A stretch of DNA of 64,000 nt from Ricinus communis. Its lineage: Eukaryota > Streptophyta > Magnoliopsida > Malpighiales > Euphorbiaceae. Where the stretch lies: assembly GCF_019578655.1 (NCBI RefSeq), contig NC_063262.1:9927582-9991581 (forward strand), given 5' to 3'. Positions 48,262-60,137 of the stretch are shown piece by piece (the stretch's first letter is position 1; each line of letters starts with the position of its first letter). Position numbers and translations under genes: made by a program. Below the pieces are notes generated by a model. That model searched no databases, was not told the origin of the DNA, and was given only the letters and a program-made list of their open reading frames with translations.

Positions 48262-49414
48262 CAGATATCAAATATATATTTAATGTATTTCATATTTTTT
48301 TGAATAGATCTCATTTATTTCTATTTTTTTATTATATTATGTCACATATATAAGACTTTTAAAAATTTCATTATATAATAATAAAATAATTATCGTAATG
48401 ACATTTTTTTAATTTCTAATAGTAGTGAAATTATATATAAATTTTAACTAAATCAATCAATTAAAACTAATTTTATTTCTATTACTATTAGAAAAATATT
48501 ATTGAAATTAAAATATGTTAATTAAATAAATTAACATTTTGATTAACATATACCTAAAATATGCCTAACATATATTTTTTATTGTACATTTGTAAAAAAA
48601 AAAAAAAGTTATTCTTCATATTTCTCTTTAAAATAAAATTGACTTATACATTAAATGAATTATATTCTTAATAAATTCAACAACAATATAAATTCAATTT
48701 GTAATTTAACATTAATGATTCATAAAATATTTTAAAAAGATTCTAAATCTTACAACATTTGGATATACCATTTTCTACATTTTTGCAGAAAACATACACC
48801 ATTTTTCTAGGTTTTACATTTACTTGCAATTTTCAATTATGATATTCAAAATTCAACTCAAAACCCTTTAAACTGCTACCAACATTCTAAGATGACATTA
48901 ATTTATCAATTATAACTCAATTTCAACCAAAACAATCAAAGATCTACTTAAAAAAAAAAAAACTGAGATTTACTCGATCTATCTTTCAATGAAGAAAAAT
49001 GAAAATCTCATATCTGATTTTTTTCTATTTAATGATTGACTTTTATTTTAAAATCATTACAAAAAGAAATATCAATAAATAAATTGAAAAAAAAAATGAG
49101 AGTATAGTGTTTGGCTAACGTGAAAAAAGAAAGATGAATTTTTTTTTTTTGAGAAAATGGAAATGAAAATATTGAAAGAGTTAGAGACGAGATAGATGTG
49201 TTATTCACGTAACTATAATATTATAATGTACTTTATACTCTATAAAAAAATATAAATTATGTTTTAGTATATCATATAGTATACTGATACTAATATATAT
49301 TATTCTAATACTAAATTTATAATTTACTATTTACTAACTTAACCCTAATATATTTTCTTACCATATACTACAAGCCTATACTTAACAATTTGAACACACT
49401 GTCTTCCTTTTTAG
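46101..49414. other. AT-rich gene desert with TA repeats
   Basis: No supported gene. A (TA)n run lies at 48229-48259. The interval 47940-48300 repeats a loose 210-bp pattern (ctattttctaagagttt..., accaaatatatttaatatat...) twice. Long T-runs occur at 46400-46540. Confidence 0.4.
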
Positions 49415-49750
49415 AACACACTGTCTTCCTCTTTAGAACACACCACCGCACCTCTCATTTTGCAATTCAGAAAGATAAAATCCCTAAGGCAAATCTCTGG
49501 ACATAAAATCAAAAGGAAGAAGGAAAAAATTGGCTCGCGTAGACATCTTCCTATTTAGAACACAACGCCGCACCTTTCAATTTTCAATTCAGAAAGACAA
49601 AATCCCTAAAATAAATTTCTGGAGATAAAATCAAAAGGAAGAAAGAAAAAATTGGCTCGCCTAGACGTGTACCTCTTTAGCACCACACATAATTGGCTCG
49701 CAGAAAGGCAGAAGCAAGAATTGACTCGCGTAGACGTCTTCTTCTTTAGT
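49415..49750 (+). repeat. Tandem repeat, about 125-bp unit, two and a half copies
   Basis: Copies start at about 49419 and 49548 with agaacaca, then cgcacct, ttcagaaaga, aaaatccctaa, aaaatcaaaaggaagaa and aaaaattggctcgc; a third partial copy ends near 49750 with ctcgcgtagacgtcttc. The unit is less AT-rich than its surroundings. An open frame at 49652-49855 is carried by it and looks accidental. Confidence 0.7.
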
Positions 49751-50321
49751 GCTCTCTCTTTCCATAATTGTGCCACTATTGCTCAGTCTCGGATATTTTT
49801 CTTTTCTTTTTTACTTTTTTACTTTTGTTTTTACTGGGTAGATTGTTGGCTGTAACTGTAAAAAATATTTTGTTTTAATGATTACCATCTATAAAATATT
49901 TTTATGCTAGCAGTAATATATTTTAATAGTTTATATCTGAACATTCAATGAATTATTATACTTACAAGTAACTGAATTGCAAAACATATTGTTCAAGAAT
50001 GTAATTACAATTCTAATTCAGATTTTCATGCTCATTTCTTTAGGTTGGTAATCATATTTTCTCTAAATATATTTGATTAAAGATGAGATTAAAGTTATAT
50101 TTTTAAAATTTTTTAAAATCGAAAATAGTACCGAACTGAACTGTATTGAACTGTAAAAATTGGTACAATACGGTATAAATCCTTTTATGTTTGGTATGGT
50201 ACTAGTATATTTAACTTTAAAAGAATCGAGATTTAGTATGATACTGGTGATTTATAGATAACTGAATTGAATTAATCCGTGGTCGGCCTGAAGGTTATAG
50301 TAATTAACCTTTTTCTTAAAA

Positions 50322-50430
50322 AAAAAAAAAAAATTATCCTTTTCCCTAATAAAATTTGAACCCAAGGCTCTCTCCCGAGGTAAGGGCAACTCGAGGCAAT
50401 GTCACTCTGTGACAAAACTGAAAAGGTAGT
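50322..50430 (-). mobile_element. SINE-like sequence
   Basis: The minus strand has gagagccttgggttcaaatt, close to a tRNA-type B-box (GGTTCAAAT), preceded by ttgcctcgagttgccctt as a weak A-box area, and ends in a T-run (plus-strand A-run 50319-50333). Some plant SINEs end in poly-T. Short and degraded. Confidence 0.35.
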
Positions 50431-50857
50431 TATCAGGTACGGTTGGTCTTAACTTGATTCAACGGATCCTTTTTATTCAAAGTTCAAACTTTAAAGTTAA
50501 ACAAACAAATATATAAATAAATTCACTTCTGTCTCTTTTCATAATACAAACTGCCATCATCAGACTTGAAAAAGTAGATTTTCAGTTCCACTTTCACACA
50601 CCACAGAGAAAGTGACAAAAGTACTCCCCAAAAACATAAAATTATTCCTTCAAAGCATATGGCCCTTTTCATCATTAAAAAAACCCATCTACAATTTCAT
50701 CTTCTTTCATTCAGTGAAATAAATGGGAGCACTCAAGATGTACCAAGAAACAAGAATTCAAGATTGGAATTGAATCTAGTCAAGAATTTTTCACATTGTT
50801 ACACAAGAATTGAGAATTTCCCAAAAATAAAAACCCCAGAAAATATAAGCTAACCAA

Positions 50858-51445
50858 TTAATAACAAAGAATCACAACAGAAGAAGAAACCATACACCCA
50901 TAAATCAAGATCAAGAAACCAAAATGCAAAGCCCAGTTCCTTTTAAATTTACCAAAATAACTCTCAGGCGGTTCTTGATAATGAATCTCAAGTTCACCTT
51001 CATCGCTAATAACATGATCGCCGCCGCCACCGTACTCACTGCCCCCACTGGCCATCAGTCTCATCTTTAATTCTCTTAACTTCTCTGTGGCTAACCCAAG
51101 AGTGAGCTTATGGCACCTTCTTTGGTACTTGAACCCATTGATGCACCTGAGTGTTTGAGCCACAGATACATAAAAGATCAGATGTGCTAAAGAAAGGAGG
51201 ATTATGGGTGCCCAGCAGTGGCGGCATTGGAGACCGTTAGGCTGTGTCTCTGCCATGAACATAAGAGAAAGAAAGATGAAGAAAAGAAGGAACAGCTTGT
51301 GGAGTTCTTTCTTTTGTAGGTCGATTGCTCTTTTCTTTTCGAGGGTCTTCTCAAAATGAAGTTGGATTATTGTGTTTAGTGCTTGCAGTGCTGTTTCTTT
51401 AGGGATTGGTTGTTGGTGGTGGTGGTTTCCATCGTAGTCTGCCAT
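50858..51445 (-). CDS. Plant three-pass membrane protein, function unknown
   Basis: A single exon of 195 residues with an ATG at 51445 and a stop at 50858. Residues 1-50 are soluble and His/Lys-rich, with ETALQALNTIIQLHFEKTLE and KKRAIDLQKKELHK as probable helices. Hydrophobic segments are at 51-65 (LFLLFFIFLSLMFMA), 79-95 (APIILLSLAHLIFYVSV) and 171-193. CRHC (residues 74-77) and the stretch RCINGFKYQRRCHKLTLGLA between segments 2 and 3 look conserved-type. A Gly run (139-142) and an acidic loop precede the last segment. I recall a plant family with this core but no assigned role. A TATA-like box lies about 75 bases upstream. Confidence 0.8.
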   Translation of the reverse strand: MADYDGNHHHQQPIPKETALQALNTIIQLHFEKTLEKKRAIDLQKKELHKLFLLFFIFLSLMFMAETQPNGLQCRHCWAPIILLSLAHLIFYVSVAQTLRCINGFKYQRRCHKLTLGLATEKLRELKMRLMASGGSEYGGGGDHVISDEGELEIHYQEPPESYFGKFKRNWALHFGFLILIYGCMVSSSVVILCY

Positions 51446-51515
51446 TATGGAGGTGGGGGAAAATAGTAAGAGAAAATTTGAGAAAAGAGAGATGTAGAAG
51501 AGGTTTAATGGAGTT

Positions 51516-51524
51516 TCTTATATT
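51516..51524 (-). promoter_or_regulatory. TATA-like box of the membrane protein gene
   Basis: The minus strand reads AATATAAGA 71-79 bases before the ATG at 51445, followed by a CT-rich leader (cctcttctacatctctc). Confidence 0.45.
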
Positions 51525-51734
51525 CTGTTTAATTATTTTATGGCACAGATCACAAGGGTGTGAACTTTTTTTTACATACATCAACGGTTAAAAGGCTCGG
51601 GACTGTGAAGATTTTACCGTTTCCCTGCTGTGTGGCTGTGTCACCTGTCCCTCTGTCAGTCAACATTTGCACATCTCTCTGTGCCAGGCTTGACTCCAGG
51701 CCAGAATTTACAGCCCAAGTTTAATTGTTTGCCG

Positions 51735-52305
51735 GCCCTAAGGTAAATCGGCTTAATGTTTAGCCCGAAATGCACATAGCACCCAATCTTCAATTGCTGA
51801 CATGTAAAGCAAGTGTGGGACCCATGAATCAAATCTAATTGGCTAGAAAGAGGATTATTGTTTGTGAACGTTGAGGGATGAAAGAGGAAAAAAATTAAAA
51901 TTTCCAAATTAGAAGACTAAATCCTAAATTAAGAATACAGTTTTTGGGAATTTTAGGATTTATTCGTAAAATTCAATCAATATCTGTGTTCTTATTATAG
52001 GGTTTAGTTTTCTAATTTGAAAATTTTAATCTCTTCCTCTCTTATTTCTTAATATCTATAAACAACAATCCTTTTTTAGCCAATTTAATTTAATGCCTGG
52101 ATCCCAGTTAACGAAAGAAGCTAAATATGTGAACTAAAAATTGACGTTGTTAAATATCGAGCATGAATTATAAAACATGAAAAGGATTAGAGTCTGCATA
52201 AGGAAAAATGAAGGTTGGGGTGCTATGTGCATTTCAGACTAAAGTTTCTAAAGTTAAGGGGTTGATTTATACATTAAGCCAAGGTAAATCAAAACCTTAG
52301 CTGTG
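51735..52305. mobile_element. Foldback element upstream of the membrane protein gene
   Basis: The left arm (about 51735-51955) matches the reverse complement of the right arm (about 51960-52305): gaaatgcacatagcaccc, aaattggcta, aggattnttgttt, aaaattttcaaattagaa and a centre near 51955. The right arm is longer because of insertions. Non-coding. Confidence 0.7.
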
Positions 52306-53059
52306 ATGGAGGAATTGGAATGATAATAATTTTAACACTTTAATTTTAATTTAATTTAATAAAAAGTAATTACTATTTGCGGTATGAGATTTTGCATATT
52401 ACTATAGGGTTATTAAAAATTTTAATTATAGTGTCATAGCATTTAGTATTTTCATTTTTATTTTCTTGGTTAGGATGTTCATTAAAAAAGTTCAGATTAT
52501 GTAGAAGGAGTTTCTTAAAGATGGAAGGGGTTCAAAAGATCATGAAAAGGGCTAGCATTGGATATATGTGTTGGATAGGTGACTAATTAGTAAGTTAGTA
52601 GTTAGAGGCATTTCTGCAAATATTTCTTATAGTCGGTGATGTAAAGATTTGAAAACGGTTTTATGAATAAAAATTAATTGTTTCATCCTTCTGAAAGTAT
52701 AAAATTATGCTATATCCCCCTTGGTTTTAACATTATAGGACTATAATATCCCTCTAGTGTACATTTATTGTACTAATTCTCCTATATTATGTAAAACATT
52801 CATTATATTACCCATTAAATCTGTGTGCTGTATTACCTTGTAAGTTGTAAGATTTTATTAAGAAGAGGAAACCCGATAATGAAATAAAAATTTCACTAAT
52901 TATCAAATGAATTTTAATATTACAAAATTTTTACACTAATGATTTAGTACAATTGATCACAAAATAGCAGAGTTTAAAGTTAACCAATAATTTTAGACCA
53001 AAAAAAGATTTGAGTTTAACTATACAAAATTTAGAGTTTAAAACTAACCAATAATTTAG
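52306..53059. other. Gene-free AT-rich DNA
   Basis: Nothing recognised. The phrase ctatatcccccttggttttaac near 52712 resembles a MITE end, but no partner was found. Confidence 0.35.
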
Positions 53060-54600
53060 ATATAAATTCATATTAACATGTGTTTCTTTACAAGTCCTTT
53101 TGTTACGATCTAAAGATTTGTAGTTGAGAAACCTTATTGTATATGATCTCTTCTTTACTCTAGAAGAGGCTTCTTCATCTTTATCCCTTACCCTCTCTTT
53201 TCTGGGTATGCATGGGGCCTTTTCAAAGGAAGTGGTAAAATATATGTTGAGAGATTGTCTAGATCAATGATCAGACATAGAGTGAAGCACACCAAAATAT
53301 ACTTTCAAATAGGTTTTCACACTATAATACTCATCACAATACTTTTCAATATTTACACGCTTATAACCAATAGCCAAAGTTTCATGCTTACATGGCAACT
53401 CAGTAATTTCTCAAAATCAATAACTACAAGTCTTCTAATTTAACTTCAATGCTAACTTAGGTTGACCTTCCTTCACTTTAAACTCATCATTTTTTCCAGC
53501 TAGTAGACTATACTTCTTACAATCCTTAATGATTTTATTAAGACTTTTTATTGCTTCAGGTGTTAAGCGATCTCCCAAGTGCAAGCCCTTGCATACCTCT
53601 TATACAGCCTTATCACACATTTTTGCCTAAGTATGTTTATTGATGTACAATAGGCAAACCGGAGGAGTTGAATGGTTTTATCATATTATTAGTCACATGG
53701 ATCACTCTTTGCTTCATCCATAAAATTATGCGTAGCCCACTAACTTAGAGGTATTTTAATAGCCAATTAAAGGCCTTACCTTCATGAACTGGCTTGATAC
53801 ATTTCATTACCTTCCAAAATTCAAACCTATTATTTGCTTTTGCAACCATCCATAATTCTTTTTATAGTACTAGTATAGGAAATTTCTTTGTGAAGTTCCT
53901 ATATATATGCTGACAATAATATCTATGAGTAGCTCGTGGGAAGGAAAATTCAATTGCATCCTTAATTTCCTTACATAAAATTAGACATCCATAAATATTT
54001 TGCTTATAATATGAAACACATAAATTTAATTTAAAAGTCAATTAGCTTATACCTTTTGCCTGTTTGAAATAAAAGGTAGTTGTTTTGTCTTCATCTCTCA
54101 AGCATTATTTTAAATAATCTGTAAAAAGAACATATAGCTCGTTATACTTTCATTCTCCATAATTGCCACTGCTAATAGTATAACTCCTTTATTACCATCA
54201 AGAGAAACTACTGATAATATATATCCACCAAAAGGTCCTTTCATATGGTAGCATCAATCGTGATGAAAGGCCTATATTCTTCTTTGAAACCATTCACCAA
54301 TGGCTCAAAGCTCAAATAAAAGTACTTGAAAGTAGGTGGAATATCAAAGTCAGTTCTGGGTTGAAATTCCATTAACCTGGACTGATATCTTTCAAATACG
54401 AAATATAAGTGTTCACTTTTTGTATGAGTCCATATGGCTAACCTTCATTAACCTCTCTCCTTGAGGATCTAGCCCTATACAACTACCACATAGGCACTTA
54501 TATGCCCCATTTGTGTGATAACTTAGCTTGCATTAAGTCACAGCTCATGTTGGGATCATTACACAACGTATCTGTTGTCCTAAGAGTCAATTGATCTCCA
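53060..54600 (-). pseudogene. MULE (MuDR-type) transposase relic
   Basis: Hand translation of the minus strand gives, from 54600 down: GDQLTLRTTDTLCN, FDIPPTFKYFYLSFE, EEYRPFITIDATI before KGPFGGYILSVVSLDGNKG (the core around the first catalytic Asp of MULE transposases), AVAIMENES, then EAKSDHVTNNM-like sequence (the conserved HVTNN.. motif), LGDRLTPEAIKSLNK, a SWIM-type zinc finger remnant (KTCS with ELPCKHE) near 53380-53430, and NKRTC of the C-terminal zinc knuckle near 53090. Stops and frame steps occur throughout. The N-terminal part is missing beyond 54600, where an LTR begins. Confidence 0.7.
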
Positions 54601-55180
54601 TTTTGATTTTAATATCCAAATTGAATATTGTTAACTTCATGTTTGAGTGTCTGTATGACAGAATATCAAAGGATTTCAAATTGGCCAAAGCTTCCCTAAG
54701 GTTTCAAGAAAGGATTGTAAAAAGTCTTGAAAAGCGCAAGGGCGCTTTTCATGTGGTCAAAATTATCCAAGCTGTTGAAAATTCCATCTGACAACTTTAC
54801 AATGATGGAATGACACCTGGCAGTCAACTGGTCAACACCTCAAGAAGCGCGAGGGTGCTCTAATTTGAGGCATAAGACTCAAAGTGGTAGATGGTTTCAC
54901 GATGGGGAGCGCGAGGGCACTTATAAAAGCACCACTAAGACAAGCGCGATGGCGGTTTTCGCATTTAATGCGATGTCGGTAATTGTTGTAATCTCAACCA
55001 CCAATCAGAACTACGTGTCTGGAGCCGTTGGAGTCGTTGGAGCGGTTTTCATGCCTACATGCAACTTCTTGCCATGTCACCTAAATTGCATTTAATGAGT
55101 TTAGTTTCTTTGGAACATCTCTAAGAGGTAGGTATGAGTATAAATATCCCTCATAAAGACTTAAGAAGTATGTGTTTTTT
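54600..55180 (+). repeat. SIRE-like copia LTR fragment with GCGCGAGGGCGCTT words
   Basis: It begins ATTTTGATTTTAATATCC, continues GAATATCAAAGGATT as SIRE LTRs do, and holds gcgcaagggcgcttttc, gcgcgagggtgctc, gcgcgagggcact and gcgcgatggcggtt at 54734-54955. A TATA box lies at 55139-55146. The 3' end fades near 55180. No internal region follows. Confidence 0.5.
55139..55146 (+). promoter_or_regulatory. TATA box of the LTR fragment
   Basis: Tataaata within gagtataaatatccctc, at the place expected for the LTR promoter. Confidence 0.45.
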
Positions 55181-56026
55181 TGTTATAATTAAATTTATTA
55201 TTTACTTATTGTAACTGAATTATACATTAAATAATTAAATTTACATATCAACTTTTTAAAATTGATTTTTTTTACTGTACTTAAATTTATTATTTATTTA
55301 TTCTTATTGAATTATATATTAAATAATTAAATTTCTATATCAATTTGTCAAAATTAAAATATCTTCATAAAATTGTAAAAAATAATTCACAATTTTATTT
55401 TTCAAATTTTATCTAATTACTCTATCAAAGAAAACTTCTACTTGTTGTAGGTTTATCTTTCATAAAGTAATTAGACAGGTGTGAAACCCATAATAAATCA
55501 CTTCAAAAGTTGTAAAAGACTACAAGGAAAAAAGTTCATAATTTTCTTTAAAATTAATCAAAAGTAGAATCCTTGACGTGGCGTTGACGTGGGGTAGCTC
55601 AGCCAACTCTATTGTCACATCAGTAAAATTTTGTCAAATTTTTGAACGGTGCTTTAAATTATAGAAATTTTAAAATTTCTGTAATAATATTGCCAAATAA
55701 AAAGTAATGTTAAATTCACAAAATGCATTAAAGGTCATGATTTTTTTTTGCAATTAACTTTTTAATTTTTATTTATACTTGTTAACTTTTCTTTAATTAT
55801 TTTTTATTTGCTTGTATACCCTTTTCGTAATCCTTCATTCTTTTTAGGCTATAATTAAATCACAGTGAAATGTCTTAATTAATTTGTTAGACTAATCCAA
55901 ATTAAAATCAATTCAATAACTGCTCATTTCATGAATTTATTAGGTTAATTAGAAAATATTCATAAATATAATGGATAAAGATAAAGCAAATACGAGTGAT
56001 TTAAAAACATATTTCTATGGTTATAA

Positions 56027-56031
<5 letters not shown>
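55181..56031. other. Gene-free AT-rich DNA
   Basis: A short direct repeat, attatacattaaataattaaattt and a near copy, lies at about 55220-55245 and 55310-55335. Nothing else stands out. Confidence 0.4.

Positions 56032-56070
<39 letters not shown>
56032..56070. repeat. (TA)n microsatellite
   Basis: About 19 TA units at the start of the following tandem duplication. Confidence 0.95.
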
Positions 56071-56074
<4 letters not shown>

Positions 56075-57165
56075 GCAATATTTTAATATTGTTTTCTCTC
56101 CCACATGGTATATTATATAAATTTTAAATTATTTTTTTAATTTTTAAAAATCCAATCATTTTAATATTTTTTTATTTTATATAAAGCATTATATTATAAT
56201 TTTAACACCTTAATTATGATATATAATTATCTCAGTTTTCTCCATTTTTTAAAATTATTTTCATAACTTCCACCTTAGATAATTTCTTTTAAGTACTGTA
56301 TTGCAATATAATAATTTAATTATAAATCTTAATTATTTTATAATCTTTTTTCAAATTATTTTTTTATAATTTCAACTTTTAATTATTTTCTTTAATTTTT
56401 TTTATTTTCATAATGTAATAATTATCTTATTAATTAAGAAAATATTTTTTCTTTTTACTCGTCACATTTGTACTCATTTATACCTTTCGTCTCTCTTTTC
56501 ATTCTATCTTACATATATTTCATTGAAATTATTTTGAAAAAGTTTAGTTTCAAGTAAAAGGACTTTATAAATAGAATTAATTTTTATATTAATAAATAAA
56601 ATATCTTTAATGTATTTATTAAAAAAATTCTAATTAATTTTTTTATACAATTTAATAAATAAATATATGTATATATATGTGAGAGCATTATTTTAATATT
56701 ACTTTTCTCTATCCTACATGGCATGTCATATGATTTCTAAACTATAGAGAATTAAACTATTTTAACATATTTTTCTACTATTTTAAAGAGTATTATGTTA
56801 CAACTTCCAACACCTTATTTAGAATATTTAATTATTTCATATTCTTCTACCTTTTTGAATTCTTGTTTATAACTTTCACTTTAAATAATTTCCTTTTCAA
56901 ATATTGTATTACAATATACAACACCTTAATTATAAATTTTAAGTACTTAATAGTCCTTTTTTCCTCCAAGTTTTTCTTTATATTTAATTTTTTATTAGAC
57001 CTTTTAAGATTTTTTATTCTCATAGTTGAATAATTATCTTATCAATTGAAGAACTATTTTTAAATTATAATATTTATATTTGTTTACACTTTTCATCCAT
57101 CATTGTATTATATCTTAAATATATTCCAACGAAATTATTTTGATGTAGTTGAATTTCAAGTAAAG
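56040..57165 (+). repeat. Diverged tandem duplication, about 630-bp unit
   Basis: Copy 1 (56060-56575) and copy 2 (56680-57165) share order: gcaatattttaatatt/gcattattttaatatt, tctccacatgg-like, aacaccttaattat, cataatgtaataattatctt/catagttgaataattatctt, and gaaattattttga ending in tttcaagtaaag. Both begin beside TA-rich tracts. Confidence 0.7.
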
Positions 57166-58321
57166 AATTCAGTTAATTAAAAAATAGTTTTAGATTGGAT
57201 TTTCTATAATCTGGTAAATTAAAAAGAAAACATAAAATATTTTTATTTTTATATATAAAAGTAAGAAAAAATTATTGAATTATAAACTTAAAATATATAA
57301 AATACTAAATCAATAAAAAGATATTAAAAAATAAATGAAATAATCTAATATAAGTCAAGTTATAACATAATTATTTAATTCGATTCGATTCATATTCATG
57401 ACATATTTATTTTATTTAACTTTATGAGATATTTCTATTTTTTTATTTTCATATAGATGTTATGACTATAGTAAAAGAAAATTATAGAGTTCAAACTGTA
57501 GAAAATTATTGAATTAGCGAATGAATTTATCTCATCAAAATTAATAAATATTTTAAAATTTTAAAAAGATATAACATATTTATATATCCAATAAAAGACT
57601 CAACATAATATATATAGTTAGTTAGTTAGTTAGTTATATAGTCAATTAATTTAGTATTTTTGCTAAATCTTTGTGGTATAGTATTATTTAATTTTAATAT
57701 TAATAATTTTATAATTTTTATTGATATTAAAATTAAATCGTCTATAGGGCAGCCAATTATCTAATTTAATATTGTATAGTGAACTTTAAATTAAAATTAT
57801 ACAATGTTGTCTTCATAATAAGAGTAAATTGCTAAATAATAAAATTAAAAATTAAAATACATATATCTAAAAGAAGTTGGCTTTTTTCAAATCTCTGGAT
57901 GGATAATTAATTTTTTTAAGTAATTCGAGTTGTTAAAAAATGATTATCTTAGCCAGATTATGTAAATGGCGTTTCCATTTTTCGTGTGAGTTTTAGTGAT
58001 CAGTAATATAATTGCTAAAGTCTTGGGCGGTACTGAACCCGACCACCTATATTTTCGTCCTCCACAATTTCTCATTTTCAAATATTTTAATTTCCCATCT
58101 CATCCATTTTTAATGAATGATGGATTGGTATAACATTATTTTATTTCAAATTTACCCTTATTAAAGGATCTTATGTTTAATATAAATTATGAAATTTAAA
58201 ATTCATTAATTTCATTTTGCAAAATACCTCAATCCAAATAAAGTGTCAATATAAACAAATTTAAAAAATTACAAAAATATATTTTATAGTTAGGCGTTTT
58301 CACAATTAAAGGGCTGTGTTT
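57166..58321. other. Gene-free AT-rich DNA
   Basis: A (TAGT)n run lies at about 57615-57637. No gene seen. Confidence 0.4.
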
Positions 58322-58735
58322 CTTCGTAACAAAGAAGTACCCCATAATTTAGTTTTCTTATATTTTTACTTTATAAATTAATATCTTTAGATTTTCATAA
58401 TTTAATATTAGTATAATACTCATATTCTAATAATAAAATTATTTTAGAAATAATTTACCATTAAATTAACTATTAGAATACTTTTAAGAATATTATGATT
58501 TTATTTTAAAAATTATCATTTCATTCCTAATAAAATTAAAAAACATATACTAACTTTATTTGACATAAATTTAATATGGTTAATTATATGATATATCACC
58601 TAATAAGTGATTTTATTATTGAAAATAAATATTATACTCTAATATTGAATTATAAAAATTTAAAGATATTAATTTATAAGATAGTAAAATATAAAAAAAT
58701 TAAACCACGAGGTACTTTTTTATCATAAAAAAAGT
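58322..58735. mobile_element. Foldback MITE (GTACCCCATAATTTAG type)
   Basis: The left arm begins aagaagtaccccataatttag; the right arm, read in reverse, gives aaaaagtacctcgtggttta. Both run on through tataaattaatatcttta and into AT-rich sequence for about 170 bases. Non-coding. Confidence 0.75.
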
Positions 58736-58737
58736 CT

Positions 58738-59132
58738 AACAGTTTAAAAATTTCATAATTTTATGATAGTTTACTATCTTAGCCAATCTTTTTAAAATTG
58801 TTAATTTAGCCAATGATTTGGCTAATTAAATGCAATTTTGGCCAAATTGAATTACTTGTCCAAATTAAGTAACGTAAATGGTAATGTGGACACAATTTAG
58901 AAAATAAGAATTTAAAATTAAATAACGTGTATAAATAATATGACAATTTATCAATTTGGATTTTTTATTTTTTAATTGGTATTCATGTCACTTTCTGCGT
59001 TGTTTAATTTTGACAAACAATTCAACTAGGCCAAGATTATACTCAATTTGCTAATCATGGCTAAATTGATAATTTTAAAAAAATTGACTAAAATAACAAA
59101 AAATTTATAAAAATTAAAATTGTTTAAGCTAT
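58738..59132. mobile_element. Second foldback MITE, directly adjacent
   Basis: The left arm (tagccaatctttttaaaattgttaatttagcc) and the reverse complement of the right arm (tagtcaatttttttaaaatt, then atcaatttagcc) match, and both continue through ttggccaaattga/ttggcctagttga. The arms meet near 58930. Confidence 0.75.
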
Positions 59133-60137
59133 TAGGTCTAAAAAAAATACCATTTTTTAAGTGCAAAAGCCCCAACCAACACGATAAGTTATTATAATTT
59201 TCCAAATAAACTTTTACTTGATGAAAGCAGCTTGTAGGGGGAGCACACCGCTTTCTAAAAGAAGATCCCCACAATAATCATTCTTCTGGAGAACAAAAGA
59301 AAAGTCAATTATTAGCCCGACTTCACATCAACAATTAGATAAACTACGTCAATGACTTATTGGCTTTCTTTTATTTCTCTTCTCCGCTTACAATAAGTTA
59401 AGAAAAGTGAGGAAATACAAACACCTTTACGTGGAAAACTACATTGCTGCACCCTGTTGCATGATTGACAAAATGAATATTTTTAAGGGATTCGGAGTGA
59501 GATTCAAAGTTAATTATCACAGTACCATTCTTGTAGTTTCCAAAGGACGGCTGAAGAAAAGTGCAATGGTGAAATTTCCAGATACTACAGTCAGGAAGGC
59601 CTAAACACACTTCTGTCTGCTATTCTTTTTACCCACCCATCTTTGGTTTGTGCCTTTTGGCTGGGTTGGTGGGGTCTTTGGATGCTCTAACCACACTGGT
59701 ACCCAGAAATTCCGGTAATTGATTGATGCAGCAAAATAACCAAACATTTTCTTTCTTCCCATAAGAAAAAAGTGAAGCTACCCAATACAGATTCAGGAAA
59801 TTTAAGCATACTACATTCTCAACTTCTGCACATGTGTGAACTGCCAAAACCGAAAAAAGTATATTAATTATATGTTACAGATCAACCTGCTTATTCTAAT
59901 TCTGCTACTCTCTCTTCATCTGTGATACATTTATTCAACAAAAAATGACAATATACATATATATATAGATATAGATATCATGTTCAATCATACGCCTTCG
60001 TGTAGGTTCATCTAAGGACTTCAATCTAAATATGCTTATAAAACCGTGAAAAGGTCTCCGCAATGGCTCTGACCACAATTTCAGAACAAACCAGACAGCG
60101 TTTAGGTCTTAAAAGATAGCAGCATCCTCTTGTCTAA
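59133..60137. other. Intergenic DNA and 3' UTR of the trihelix gene
   Basis: 59400-59610 is less AT-rich with open frames on both strands (65-70 codons each); I recognise neither. The part from about 59880 to 60137 should hold the 3' UTR of the minus-strand gene, with a TA/GA-rich patch at 59951-59979. Confidence 0.4.

Noticed and set aside
50659..50853. Plus-strand 64-codon frame downstream of the membrane protein gene
   Set aside because: It lies in the likely 3' UTR of the minus-strand gene and shows no protein signal.
59398..59610. Overlapping 65-70 codon frames on both strands
   Set aside because: The region is GC-richer but neither translation shows a known domain; kept only as a note in the intergenic entry.
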